12,912 nucleotides of DNA from Candidatus Omnitrophota bacterium (GTDB lineage: Bacteria > Hinthialibacterota > Hinthialibacteria > JAKQFZ01). Location of the stretch: positions 1 to 12,912 of the forward strand of contig JAKQFZ010001236.1 of the NCBI GenBank assembly GCA_029558215.1, given 5' to 3'. The translations under genes were made by a program, and so were the position numbers. Shown here in pieces: positions 6,934 through 12,912 of the stretch (the first letter of the stretch is position 1; every line of letters starts with the position of its first letter). The notes below the pieces were generated by a model, which saw nothing but the letters and a program-made list of their open reading frames with translations, did not search any database and was not told where the DNA came from.

Positions 6934-6972
6934 GATCAACGCTGCCGGAAGGCGAGAAACCTGAACTCGTTC

Positions 6973-7002
6973 TTGACATGCATGCATGGGGTCTACTACA
7001 TT
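6973..7002 (+). promoter_or_regulatory. Possible sigma70-type promoter for the membrane-protein gene
   Basis: TTGACA (6973-6978) is a perfect -35 consensus and TACATT (6997-7002) is a 4-of-6 match to TATAAT at an 18-nt spacing. It points toward the gene downstream, with a leader of about 150 nt or more before either possible start. It lies just after the palindrome cluster. The -10 match is only moderate, so this is a candidate. Confidence 0.4.
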
Positions 7003-7290
7003 CAGAGCATACGTTGCGTGGAGAGGTTCGAGCGGCGTGGAACACCTGAAGTGGAAACGAACTACGATGGTTCATATACAGGAATTGGATATCTCGGCAA
7101 GATGAGGCGTTAATCCATTGGCGAAGAGGCTTCCAGCCTCCTTCAGAGCAGGAGACGTGATATGACGGCCGCGGAGAATACGACTGAGGCTGAAGGTACT
7201 TGTGCCGTGAATGAATCTCTGAGTCTTCTTATGCAGCAAGAGCCAGTCGGCCTTTGCTGTGTTATGCAGACTGTATGGTTATTGTTCAGC

Positions 7291-8820
7291 ATGAAGATGA
7301 ATAGAAAACCATTTTTATCCCTCGTCCTCCTGCTGCTGACGCCGACGGTAGCATTCGCAGACGCTGTGTCGCCGATCCTCAACTTCTTTCACAAGGACAC
7401 TTGGCTGCCCGCCTCAATCGCCACACTTGTGATCATCCTGTTGGAAAGCGGGTTCCTGCGCTGGCGCATCAAGAGCCTTCATTTCGCCCGGGTGTTGTGG
7501 AGAGTCGTGGTGTTCAATCTTGCATCCAGTGCGACCGGCTCTATTCTCCTTCTCGCCTTGTCACGGGATTCTTTCTTCATGTGGGACACGATGTCACTTG
7601 TGGTCCCCCTGTTTCTGATCACTCTCGCAACGGAGATTCCGTTTCTCCATGTGTTGTTCAGAACGGTTCCTTTGTCATGGAAGCGTGCCTCGATTCTGGG
7701 ATGCGGAATCAACATCGCCAGCTACGCAGCTGTGTTTGCTATCGAGATCGGACTCTTATTCGGATGGCTATCCTACGCAGGACACCTCGACAAGAAGGAA
7801 CTCGAGCAGTGGAACACTCCTGCCCTTCTGGAGCAAGCGTCAGGTCAGATTTACGCAACCGAGTCGGCTGGTTCACAACACAGGTTGCGCGTCTGCATCC
7901 CCCCGAGCTCACAATGGACAACGTTGACAAACTGCCCGTCGATCGATGGTCCCTTCAAGTGGGATGTAGAGGGAAGCACCTGCGCCTTCGTACAATGGGA
8001 AACCAGAGACTGGAAGGACAAGACCCTCATCGTTGCTCGGTTGCCGGATTTCGAGACGATCCTCACACTGCCACAATCCATATTCTCGGAGCCACGATTC
8101 GACAACTGGCAAGAAGTCACCGACGTGGCAGTGTCACCGGATGAGAGGAGCATTGCTATCCTGTTTCGCCACACTGACGCTGTGGCGCCAAAAGATCGTT
8201 CCAGTTACTTCGACCTCGGGGGCAAGTGCAAGCTTATCGTCATCGACATTCTTTCGGGACAGGAGACAGCAAGAGCAGATCGGTGGGCTTCAGACCATGA
8301 TGTGTGCTGGCTATCAGACTCCCGCCAAGTCTTGTTCTCATCGTTCGATGATGAGTCGCTTTATCGGACCACAAGGGCTGAGGTCCGCGGTGGCACAAGC
8401 TACGGCATTGGCTACGCACACGACGGAAAATTCAAGCGAGGTCTCTATGTCTTCAACATTGAGACCTCAACAACCACTCGCTTTGCTGACGGATATGATC
8501 AGTCGCTCGCATTGGCAACAAACGAGATCCTCGTGCGAAATCAAGATGGCTTCACACTGCTTGATTCATCGGGAACTGCACAGGAAAGAGTCAATGCGAG
8601 GAGAATCGGCTTTCGCGGAGCCGTTGTGTCTCCATCTGGAGACTATATTCTGGCAACGATCCAGAGGCACGTCCCTTTCTACGCTGGCGGTCGCCTTGTT
8701 CTCTTTCACAAGAGCACACCCAACATCCGGCATATGCTGGATGACGACTTTTCATGCAGAGTTGACTGGACAACTGGAGACAAAGGAATCTCGAATCAAG
8801 GAGTTCAGGCGACGCCGTAA
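7291..8820 (+). CDS. Unrecognised membrane protein with beta-propeller-like C-terminal half
   Basis: I do not recognise the family. From ATG 7291 the protein has 509 residues. It opens with a typical signal peptide (MKMNRKPFLSLVLLLL, then TPTVAFADA, likely cut after AFA near residue 23). Four hydrophobic segments follow near residues 39-57, 66-90, 97-121 and 131-158. The remaining 350 residues are soluble and carry repeated propeller-like blade motifs (VAVSPDERSIAILF, VCWLSDSRQVLFSS, VVSPSGDYILATI), as in TolB/WD40-type domains. An in-frame ATG at 7162 has a better Shine-Dalgarno (AGGAG 7150-7154, 7 nt away) but would put 43 residues before the signal peptide. I preferred the protein evidence; the start is uncertain. 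The last residues, SNQGVQATP, are encoded inside an attC-like hairpin. The gene stands alone between two repeat-rich spacers, so it may be an acquired gene. A sensory or envelope role is only a guess. Confidence 0.8.
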   Translation: MKMNRKPFLSLVLLLLTPTVAFADAVSPILNFFHKDTWLPASIATLVIILLESGFLRWRIKSLHFARVLWRVVVFNLASSATGSILLLALSRDSFFMWDTMSLVVPLFLITLATEIPFLHVLFRTVPLSWKRASILGCGINIASYAAVFAIEIGLLFGWLSYAGHLDKKELEQWNTPALLEQASGQIYATESAGSQHRLRVCIPPSSQWTTLTNCPSIDGPFKWDVEGSTCAFVQWETRDWKDKTLIVARLPDFETILTLPQSIFSEPRFDNWQEVTDVAVSPDERSIAILFRHTDAVAPKDRSSYFDLGGKCKLIVIDILSGQETARADRWASDHDVCWLSDSRQVLFSSFDDESLYRTTRAEVRGGTSYGIGYAHDGKFKRGLYVFNIETSTTTRFADGYDQSLALATNEILVRNQDGFTLLDSSGTAQERVNARRIGFRGAVVSPSGDYILATIQRHVPFYAGGRLVLFHKSTPNIRHMLDDDFSCRVDWTTGDKGISNQGVQATP

Positions 8821-8848
8821 GCCACGAGCCTGACTCCACACGTTGTTG
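8791..8848. other. attC-like bulged hairpin at the 3' end of the membrane-protein gene
   Basis: GTTCAGGC (8803-8810, 8 nt) faces GCCTGAC (8828-8834, 7 nt). They pair fully except for one extra T in the left arm, and GGA/TCC extends the stem outward (8800-8837). An 8-versus-7 pair with one extrahelical base is what the inner L boxes of integron attC sites look like. The stop codon TAA (8818-8820) sits inside the loop. A GTT follows at 8842 where an R' box would be expected, but neither outer box matches RYYYAAC/GTTRRRY. It may be a decayed attC site, a different repeat, or chance. Confidence 0.35.
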
Positions 8849-8864
8849 ATGACTCTGAACAACG
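8841..8864 (+). terminator. Weak terminator-like hairpin
   Basis: CGTTGTT (8841-8847) pairs perfectly with AACAACG (8858-8864) across a 10-nt loop, 20 nt after the membrane-protein stop. GGGGTTTG follows, so the T-run is poor. Its left arm overlaps the place where the attC-like R' box would lie. Confidence 0.3.
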
Positions 8865-8918
8865 GGGTTTGTAGATAAAGGCTCTTGGCGAACATGGCTT
8901 TGAAAACATGGATTCAGC

Positions 8919-8974
8919 GGTTCGTGGTGTGCTCGTGAGGACATATCCCGAGAAACGCCTGACGGCGTCACGAA
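8919..8974 (+). repeat. Dispersed 56-nt repeat, copy 2
   Basis: This is the ungapped partner of 6770-6825, in the same orientation. It keeps GGTTCGT at the left end and CACGAA at the right. The second hairpin is ACGCC-TGAC-GGCGT (8955-8968), against CGCCTTAAGGCG in copy 1, and CTCGTGAG (8932-8939) forms the first. The two copies form direct repeats around the membrane-protein gene. Confidence 0.65.
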
Positions 8975-9038
8975 AAATCGAGTCCGAGCAAAGACGGTGG
9001 AACTCGCAGACTCGTTGCCACCCTACCTGCTGGCTCAG

Positions 9039-9113
9039 AATCCCCCCATGATCCCCTCTTATCGTAAGGGGAGTTTTCGGAATCCCCCCTTAGTAAGGGG
9101 GGCAGGGGGGATT
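9039..9113. repeat. 75-bp palindromic element with C-run/G-run arms
   Basis: The element begins AATCCCCCC (9039-9047) and ends GGGGGGATT (9105-9113), a perfect 9-bp terminal inverted repeat. A second AATCCCCCC lies inside (9081-9089), directly repeating the left end. Two internal palindromes are present: CCCCTCTTATCGTAAGGGG (9053-9071) and CCCCCCTTAGTAAGGGGGG (9084-9102). Several mutually exclusive folds are possible. The layout is that of a REP/MITE-like non-autonomous repeat. There is no coding capacity and no U-tract suited to simple termination. Confidence 0.7.
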
Positions 9114-9194
9114 TTCCTGTTTTGGACAGCGTCACAGATATTGCCCCGAGCGCGGTCGAAGAGCCTCCGCACCCAAAGAAACGTACGCAGGGTG

Positions 9195-10271
9195 TTACGC
9201 GATCTCCACCAGCCGATATTCTCGGTTTCCAAGACCCAACTCTACTGCATGTTTGATCTGATGTTCTGAATCCAGATGCGGATAGGACGACTCGCACAGC
9301 GTCTTCCCACAGTGCTTTCGGAAGAGATCCAGAGATGCCGCGTCAATGGCCACAGGATCTTTGGAAGCCAGGATTCCAATCGCAGGCGCGAGAATCTCGT
9401 TTGGCGTTCCAAGACAGTCACAGTCCTTGGTGACATTGATCAGGAAGTTCATCAAACCAAAACGACCGGCTTTGGAGCGCAGAATCCCAGAGGTGTACTC
9501 GACCATCTTCTCTTGCAGCACCTGACTTGTCGCAGACCAGTTGAACCCAATGGCTTTGTACCGACACGCCGCGAGACATTCCCCACAGCCGATGCAGAGT
9601 TCACCGTCTATTCTGGCCTTCTTGTCGTGCATTGCAATGGCCTGCACCGGACACCAGTTCAGACAGACCGTACATCCTCGACACTTATCCTCTCGAACGA
9701 ACGGCTTGACATCCGAATGCTGATCCAATTTCCCTCGTCTGCTGGAGAGCCCCATTCCGACGTTCTTCAGCGCTCCACCGAACCCGGACACCATGTGACC
9801 GGTAGCATGGCTCAGGATGACCAATGAGTTGATCCGTTCGAGATCCAACGCAACGGAGACTTCCTCATAGTACTTGCCTTTCACCGGCAGAAGACAGGCA
9901 TCGTTGCCCGTCAAGCCACCGATAATCACGACAGGTGCTCCAGTGCGCTCAATCGTGAAGCCATGTTCCTCTGCAACTCTGAGATGGTTCGGCGTCACGG
10001 CACGCTGACCGTTGTAAAGCGTGTTGGTGTCAATCCAGAAGGGATTCCCCTTCCGGAGCTTCACCAGGTCCACAACAGGTTTCACATAGTCCGGACAGAT
10101 GTGTGTCGTGTTGCCCTTCTCGCCAAAATGAATTTTCAGTCCAACGAGATCATTCTCCTGAATGCAGTCGCCAATTCCTGCCGCGTCATAGAGACGAACG
10201 ACCTTTTCCTGGATTGACTCAACCGCTTCATTCTCAGAAACCGGCGCGAAATAGACGTCCGAACCGATCAT
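9195..10271 (-). CDS. DUF362-type protein with two [4Fe-4S] ferredoxin motifs
   Basis: This gene codes for 358 residues. The N-terminal and central parts fit the DUF362 family (VGLKIHFGEKGNTTHICPDYV, VVIIGGLTGND, ATGHMVSGFGGALKNVGMG). A ferredoxin-like insertion near residues 195-245 carries CRGCTVCLNWCP and CIGCGECLAACR, two CxxCxxCxxxC clusters that should each bind a [4Fe-4S] centre. In the second, the usual proline after the last Cys is Arg. The C-terminal part includes DCDC and SKDPVAIDAASLDL, also typical of DUF362 proteins. The family's reaction is not established; a cytoplasmic electron-transfer role is inferred. ATG 10271 is chosen because AGGAGG (complement of 10280-10285) lies 8 nt upstream; the in-frame TTG at 10277 would be too close. 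It is divergent from the acyltransferase gene, with about 110 nt between them. Confidence 0.88.
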   Translation of the reverse strand: MIGSDVYFAPVSENEAVESIQEKVVRLYDAAGIGDCIQENDLVGLKIHFGEKGNTTHICPDYVKPVVDLVKLRKGNPFWIDTNTLYNGQRAVTPNHLRVAEEHGFTIERTGAPVVIIGGLTGNDACLLPVKGKYYEEVSVALDLERINSLVILSHATGHMVSGFGGALKNVGMGLSSRRGKLDQHSDVKPFVREDKCRGCTVCLNWCPVQAIAMHDKKARIDGELCIGCGECLAACRYKAIGFNWSATSQVLQEKMVEYTSGILRSKAGRFGLMNFLINVTKDCDCLGTPNEILAPAIGILASKDPVAIDAASLDLFRKHCGKTLCESSYPHLDSEHQIKHAVELGLGNREYRLVEIA

Positions 10272-10291
10272 CAACAATACCTCCTGTATAT

Positions 10292-10312
10292 CAGAACAAA
10301 TGGGTTGTTCTG
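10292..10312. promoter_or_regulatory. Perfect 8+8 palindrome between divergent genes (operator candidate)
   Basis: CAGAACAA (10292-10299) and TTGTTCTG (10305-10312) are perfect inverted copies with the 5-nt spacer ATGGG. A third half-site, AGAAC (10316-10320), makes a second overlapping palindrome GTTCTGGAAAGAAC (10307-10320). The palindrome lies just upstream of the DUF362 Shine-Dalgarno and overlaps a weak -35 of the other gene. It could bind a dimeric regulator of both genes, or fold as a 5' leader hairpin of the DUF362 mRNA. Confidence 0.45.
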
Positions 10313-10333
10313 GAAAGAACTATGGGGCATGAT
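10305..10333 (+). promoter_or_regulatory. Weak promoter candidate for the acyltransferase gene
   Basis: TTGTTC (10305-10310) and CATGAT (10328-10333) are 17 nt apart, matching 3 of 6 and 4 of 6 consensus bases. The -35 is inside the right arm of the palindrome, so a bound regulator would block it. Consensus fit is poor. Confidence 0.25.
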
Positions 10334-10381
10334 AGAGAGACCGTTCGAAAATGACAAGAAAGAATAGGCTCTTGGAGAATC

Positions 10382-11824
10382 ATGTCTGTCCCAACGATCA
10401 GAGTTAAATCCACTTCCGCCCCCAAACGTGCTTTGGCGCTTGACGCTCTCCGTGGCTTGGCCATTCTCGGCATGGCACTGTCCGGCCTTGTTCCCTATGG
10501 CGTCTTGCCCTCATGGATGTACCACGCACAGGTTCCACCTCCCAACCATGTGTTTGACGGTTCAATTCCAGGAATCACGTGGGTGGACCTGGTTTTCCCA
10601 TTCTTCCTGTTCTCGATGGGCGCGGCGTTCCCGTTGGCACTGCGTCGAAAAACAGAGGATGGCACGCCATACTGGAAACTGTCTCTTCATCTTCTCGAAC
10701 GCGGAGTCCTGCTGCTGGGTTTCGGTGTCTACATCCAACACATCAGACCCTATTCACTGAACCCAAGTCCCCAGACGGAGACTTGGGTGACCGCGCTTGT
10801 CGGATTCCTGATTCTCTTCCCTGTTTTGACTCGGCTGCCCAAATCATGGAACCAGAAGACGCAATGGGCAATACGACTCGCCGGATGGGCTGCGGTGATC
10901 ATCTTGATGTTGCTGGTTCGCTTCCCGGACGACAAGAAGCTCTCCATTGCCCGAAACGACATCATCATCATCGTGCTGGCAAACATGGCGTTCTTTGGCG
11001 GGCTGATCTGGCTGCTGACCCGAGACAACTGGATGTTGCGACTGGGTGTACTGGGAGCGATGATCGGATTCAGACTTGCACAAAAGGAATCAGGGTGGGT
11101 TTCAGTCGTTTGGAGCGCGTCCCCGATTCCGTCTTTGTACAGATTCGGCTTTCTTCAGTACCTGTTCATCGTGCTCCCAGGAACCATCGCGGGTGACCAG
11201 ATTCTCTCCTGGATTCAAAGCCCGCAGCAAGACACTGAATCCGCCATTCCATGGACATCAACCAGAAATGCCTCGCTGCTGGCACTCATGATCGCATTCA
11301 ACCTGACCCTCTTGGTCGGACTGATGGGGCGCTGGGTCGTCACAACGGTTATCCTCTCGCTGCTTCTTTCGCTCATGGGTTCGGGACTGGTTCGGCGACC
11401 GAACACAGATACCGAGAAACTCATTCGAACTCTTTTCTTCTGGGGGGTTGCATGGCTGCTGTTAGGGCTTGTATTCGAACCCTACGAAGGCGGCATCAAG
11501 AAGGATCGCGCCACGATGAGTTACTACTTTGTCACAACTGGCTTGGCGATCTTCACCCTGATCGCTTTCATGATAGTCATTGACGTCTGGAACAAGAAAC
11601 GCTGGGCACAGATATTTGTGCACAATGGACAGAATCCCATGATTGCCTACGTTGCGATCCCGTGCCTGTTGCCACCTTTGCTCGCACTCACACCGTTGGG
11701 TCACTGGTTCGGATATCTGGCTCGTCCCCCATGGCTGGGAGCGTTGGGAGCAGCCTTGAAAACGCTGCTCTTGGCACTGTTTGTGCAGTGGCTCACGCGC
11801 AAGAAGGTCTTCTGGCGCACATGA
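10382..11824 (+). CDS. Multi-pass membrane acyltransferase, DUF5009/HGSNAT-like
   Basis: This gene codes for 480 residues with about ten or more hydrophobic segments. The start RALALDALRGLAILGMALSG and the following WVDLVFPFFLFSMGAAFPLALRR are the signatures of the DUF5009/heparan-alpha-glucosaminide N-acetyltransferase-like group (usual forms S-x-D-x-x-R-G and D-x-x-F-P-F-F-L-F). The known member HGSNAT moves acetyl groups from acetyl-CoA across a membrane onto a glucosamine. Here the acceptor is unknown; a cell-envelope or periplasmic sugar is a reasonable inference. A later NGQNPMIAY (near residue 418) is also typical. ATG 10382 has GGAG at 10374-10377, a short 4-nt spacing. The gene ends 10 nt from the convergent TIM-barrel gene with no visible terminator between them. 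Confidence 0.83.
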   Translation: MSVPTIRVKSTSAPKRALALDALRGLAILGMALSGLVPYGVLPSWMYHAQVPPPNHVFDGSIPGITWVDLVFPFFLFSMGAAFPLALRRKTEDGTPYWKLSLHLLERGVLLLGFGVYIQHIRPYSLNPSPQTETWVTALVGFLILFPVLTRLPKSWNQKTQWAIRLAGWAAVIILMLLVRFPDDKKLSIARNDIIIIVLANMAFFGGLIWLLTRDNWMLRLGVLGAMIGFRLAQKESGWVSVVWSASPIPSLYRFGFLQYLFIVLPGTIAGDQILSWIQSPQQDTESAIPWTSTRNASLLALMIAFNLTLLVGLMGRWVVTTVILSLLLSLMGSGLVRRPNTDTEKLIRTLFFWGVAWLLLGLVFEPYEGGIKKDRATMSYYFVTTGLAIFTLIAFMIVIDVWNKKRWAQIFVHNGQNPMIAYVAIPCLLPPLLALTPLGHWFGYLARPPWLGALGAALKTLLLALFVQWLTRKKVFWRT

Positions 11825-11834
11825 CGCCCATGGT

Positions 11835-12665
11835 CTAACGGAAACGAATTGCCTTGAATCGCTGCATCTGCTCCTTGATGGCGATCTCCGCAGGCAGTCG
11901 CTCGACACTTGATGCACCATAGAACCCATCAACGCCTTTGGTGTTCTTCAATACGTATTCAGCATCTTCCGGCATGGATATTGGACCGCCGTGACAGAGA
12001 ACAATGATCTCCGGATTGACTGATTTTGCCACATCGCAAATCGCCTGAACTGCAACCGGGCATTGTTCGAGTGTCAGCGACGTCTTGGCTCCGATGGCTC
12101 CCTTGGTTGTCAAGCCCATGTGCGCAACAACAACATCGGCTCCGGCCTTTGCCATTGCCCCGGCTTCCTCGACGTTGAACGCATAGGGTGTCGTGAACAG
12201 ATCCAACTCTCGTGCCTGACGAATCATCTCCACTTCCAAGCCGTACCCCATTCCGGTCTCTTCAAGGTTCGCGCGAAACTGTCCGTCGCATAGCCCAACG
12301 GTCGGGAAGTTCTGAACGCCAGAAAATCCAGCATCGCGAACCTGCTTGAGAAACACATCCATCAAACGTGTGGGATCCGTTCCACACACTCCAGCAAGCA
12401 CGGGCGTATCTTCCACTATGGTCAGCACTTCCCCAGCCATTTGCATGACAATCGCATTGGCGTCGCCATAGGGCATGCAGCCCGCTAGAGATCCTCTGCC
12501 GTTCATCCGAAATCGTCCAGAGTTGTAGATGATGAGCAAGTCCACGCCGCCTGCTTCCTGACACTTGGCACTGATGCCGTTGCCTGCACCGCCACCGATG
12601 ATCGGCACTCCTGCCGAAATGCGCTTTCTGAGTCGCTCCAAAACCTGTTGTCGTGTGAAAGCCAT
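11835..12665 (-). CDS. TIM-barrel protein, PEP-hydrolase-like family (Tm-1 C-terminal type)
   Basis: This gene codes for 276 residues, full length for the family (TIM-barrel signal-transduction / phosphoenolpyruvate-hydrolase-like, Pfam PEP_hydrolase). Typical stretches are PIIGGGAGNGISAKCQEAGG near the start, LLIIYNSGRFRMNGRGSLAG (near 43-62), MPYGDANAIVM, PVLAGVCGTDPT, GFSGVQNFPTVGLCDG, ADVVVAHMGLTTKG and the C-terminal LCHGGPISMPEDAEYVL. These are the regular beta/alpha units and phosphate-binding-type glycine loops of a TIM barrel. The true substrate is not settled for most members. ATG 12665 is preceded by AAAGGAG (complement of 12673-12679) at 7 nt. The next gene upstream on the same strand is a Tm-1-like (UPF0261) gene, a common partner, so the two probably form one transcription unit. 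Confidence 0.9.
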   Translation of the reverse strand: MAFTRQQVLERLRKRISAGVPIIGGGAGNGISAKCQEAGGVDLLIIYNSGRFRMNGRGSLAGCMPYGDANAIVMQMAGEVLTIVEDTPVLAGVCGTDPTRLMDVFLKQVRDAGFSGVQNFPTVGLCDGQFRANLEETGMGYGLEVEMIRQARELDLFTTPYAFNVEEAGAMAKAGADVVVAHMGLTTKGAIGAKTSLTLEQCPVAVQAICDVAKSVNPEIIVLCHGGPISMPEDAEYVLKNTKGVDGFYGASSVERLPAEIAIKEQMQRFKAIRFR

Positions 12666-12775
12666 TCAACTACTCCTTTCGTGATAATTCGATGTATTTG
12701 TCACCTGTCGCTGTATCGCTTGAATCCAAGAGAGATTCTGACTCCACTCGAAGACTCGCTGCGTTCGAAACGACA

Positions 12776-12912
12776 CTAGGATTTCGCCTGTCCGATGAGT
12801 TCCAGCATCATCTCAACTGCCTTTTCGGCGAACTCGGGATCGTTGATATTGCAGTCCATCTCGACCACGGGAATGCCCTGCTTCACGTTTGTCTTGATGG
12901 CGTCGAACATTG
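12776..12912 (-). CDS. Tm-1-like ATP-binding (UPF0261) protein, C-terminal end only
   Basis: The frame enters from the right edge and stops at TAG (complement of 12776-12778), showing the last 44 or so residues. The segment PVVEMDCNINDPEFAEKAVE matches the C-terminal pattern of UPF0261/Tm-1-like ATP-binding proteins (V-E-L-D-x-x-I-N-D-P-x-F-A). It ends LELIGQAKS. Its place upstream of the TIM-barrel gene supports the call. The 110-nt gap between the two genes has no strong terminator. The N-terminal domains are outside the window, so completeness cannot be judged. Confidence 0.78.
   Translation of the reverse strand, partial: MFDAIKTNVKQGIPVVEMDCNINDPEFAEKAVEMMLELIGQAKS

Larger units (their letters stand above)
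6419..7161. other. Long palindrome-rich spacer without a convincing gene
   Basis: No open frame here has family-like content, a good start or continuity, so I treat the stretch as non-coding. It holds many short palindromes, several listed separately. Others are AAGCAG/CTGCTT at 6703-6723, and the near-identical 12-mers CCGAGTATCGGC (6633-6644) and CCGAGTACCGGC (6678-6689). A run of small hairpins with a CTNAG-like centre (for example CGCCTTAAGGCG, ACGCTTCAGCGT, CATGCTTTAGCATG, AGCCTGAAGGCT) fills 6800-6925. The composition and repeat density differ sharply from the operon before it. The right end carries a possible promoter and the Shine-Dalgarno AGGAG (7150-7154). Confidence 0.7.
8821..9194. 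other. Repeat-rich spacer without a gene
   Basis: This non-coding stretch lies between the membrane-protein stop and the stop of the minus-strand DUF362 gene. It contains the right arm of the attC-like hairpin, a small terminator-like stem, copy 2 of the 56-nt repeat and the 75-bp C/G-run element. A short stem GGTGG/CCACC is present at 8996-9022. I see nothing in 9114-9194 beyond ordinary sequence. No open frame here looks coding. Confidence 0.7.

Noticed and set aside
6944..7042. Possible gene fragment reading ELVLDMHAWGLLHSEHTL
   Set aside because: The frame is short, ends at a stop, matches nothing I know and has no upstream start; chance is likely.
8033..8833. 266-codon plus-strand frame inside the membrane-protein gene
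   Set aside because: Out of frame with the gene carrying signal peptide, membrane segments and blade motifs; its own translation is rich in Ser/Arg/Thr with no fold pattern.
11825..11834. Bidirectional terminator between the convergent genes
   Set aside because: Only 10 nt separate the stops and no stem-loop is visible there.

Overview
The window has two unlike halves. Bases 1-6418 are a compact division and cell-wall (dcw) operon on the plus strand: the 3' end of ftsW, then murG, murC, ftsQ, ftsA, ftsZ and an unrecognised 82-codon gene. The spacing is very tight. murG/murC and ftsQ/ftsA overlap by ATGA, murC/ftsQ overlap by 8 nt, and the ftsZ stop codon lies within the Shine-Dalgarno of the gene after it. 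The usual MurB and Ddl genes are not present between murC and ftsQ. The genes cover lipid II synthesis (MurG, MurC), septal glycan polymerisation (FtsW), the divisome bridge (FtsQ) and the cytoskeletal ring with its membrane anchor (FtsA, FtsZ). The base composition looks slightly above 50 percent G+C and the gene set is that of an ordinary peptidoglycan-making bacterium. I cannot name the phylum from the sequence; the divergent FtsZ tail and the dispersed palindromes suggest a less-studied lineage.

Bases 6419-9194 look like accessory DNA. A spacer of about 740 bp is packed with short palindromes of several kinds. It is followed by one orphan gene coding for a membrane protein with a beta-propeller-like C-terminal half, and then by a second repeat-rich spacer. 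A 56-nt element occurs once on each side of this gene in the same orientation. The 3' end of the gene runs into a bulged hairpin that resembles the inner arms of an integron attC site. A 75-bp C/G-run palindromic element follows. These signs suggest that the block was acquired or rearranged, but they do not prove it.

Bases 9195-12912 hold metabolic or housekeeping-type genes. There is a DUF362-type protein with two [4Fe-4S] motifs (minus strand), divergent from a multi-pass membrane acyltransferase of the DUF5009/heparan-glucosaminide-acetyltransferase-like type (plus strand). A perfect 8+8 palindrome lies between them. Convergent with the acyltransferase gene is a TIM-barrel protein of the PEP-hydrolase-like family, preceded on its strand by the 3' end of a Tm-1-like (UPF0261) gene. 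Together these two correspond, in order, to the two halves of the fused plant Tm-1 protein.

I saw no tRNA, rRNA, CRISPR array or intact transposase gene.
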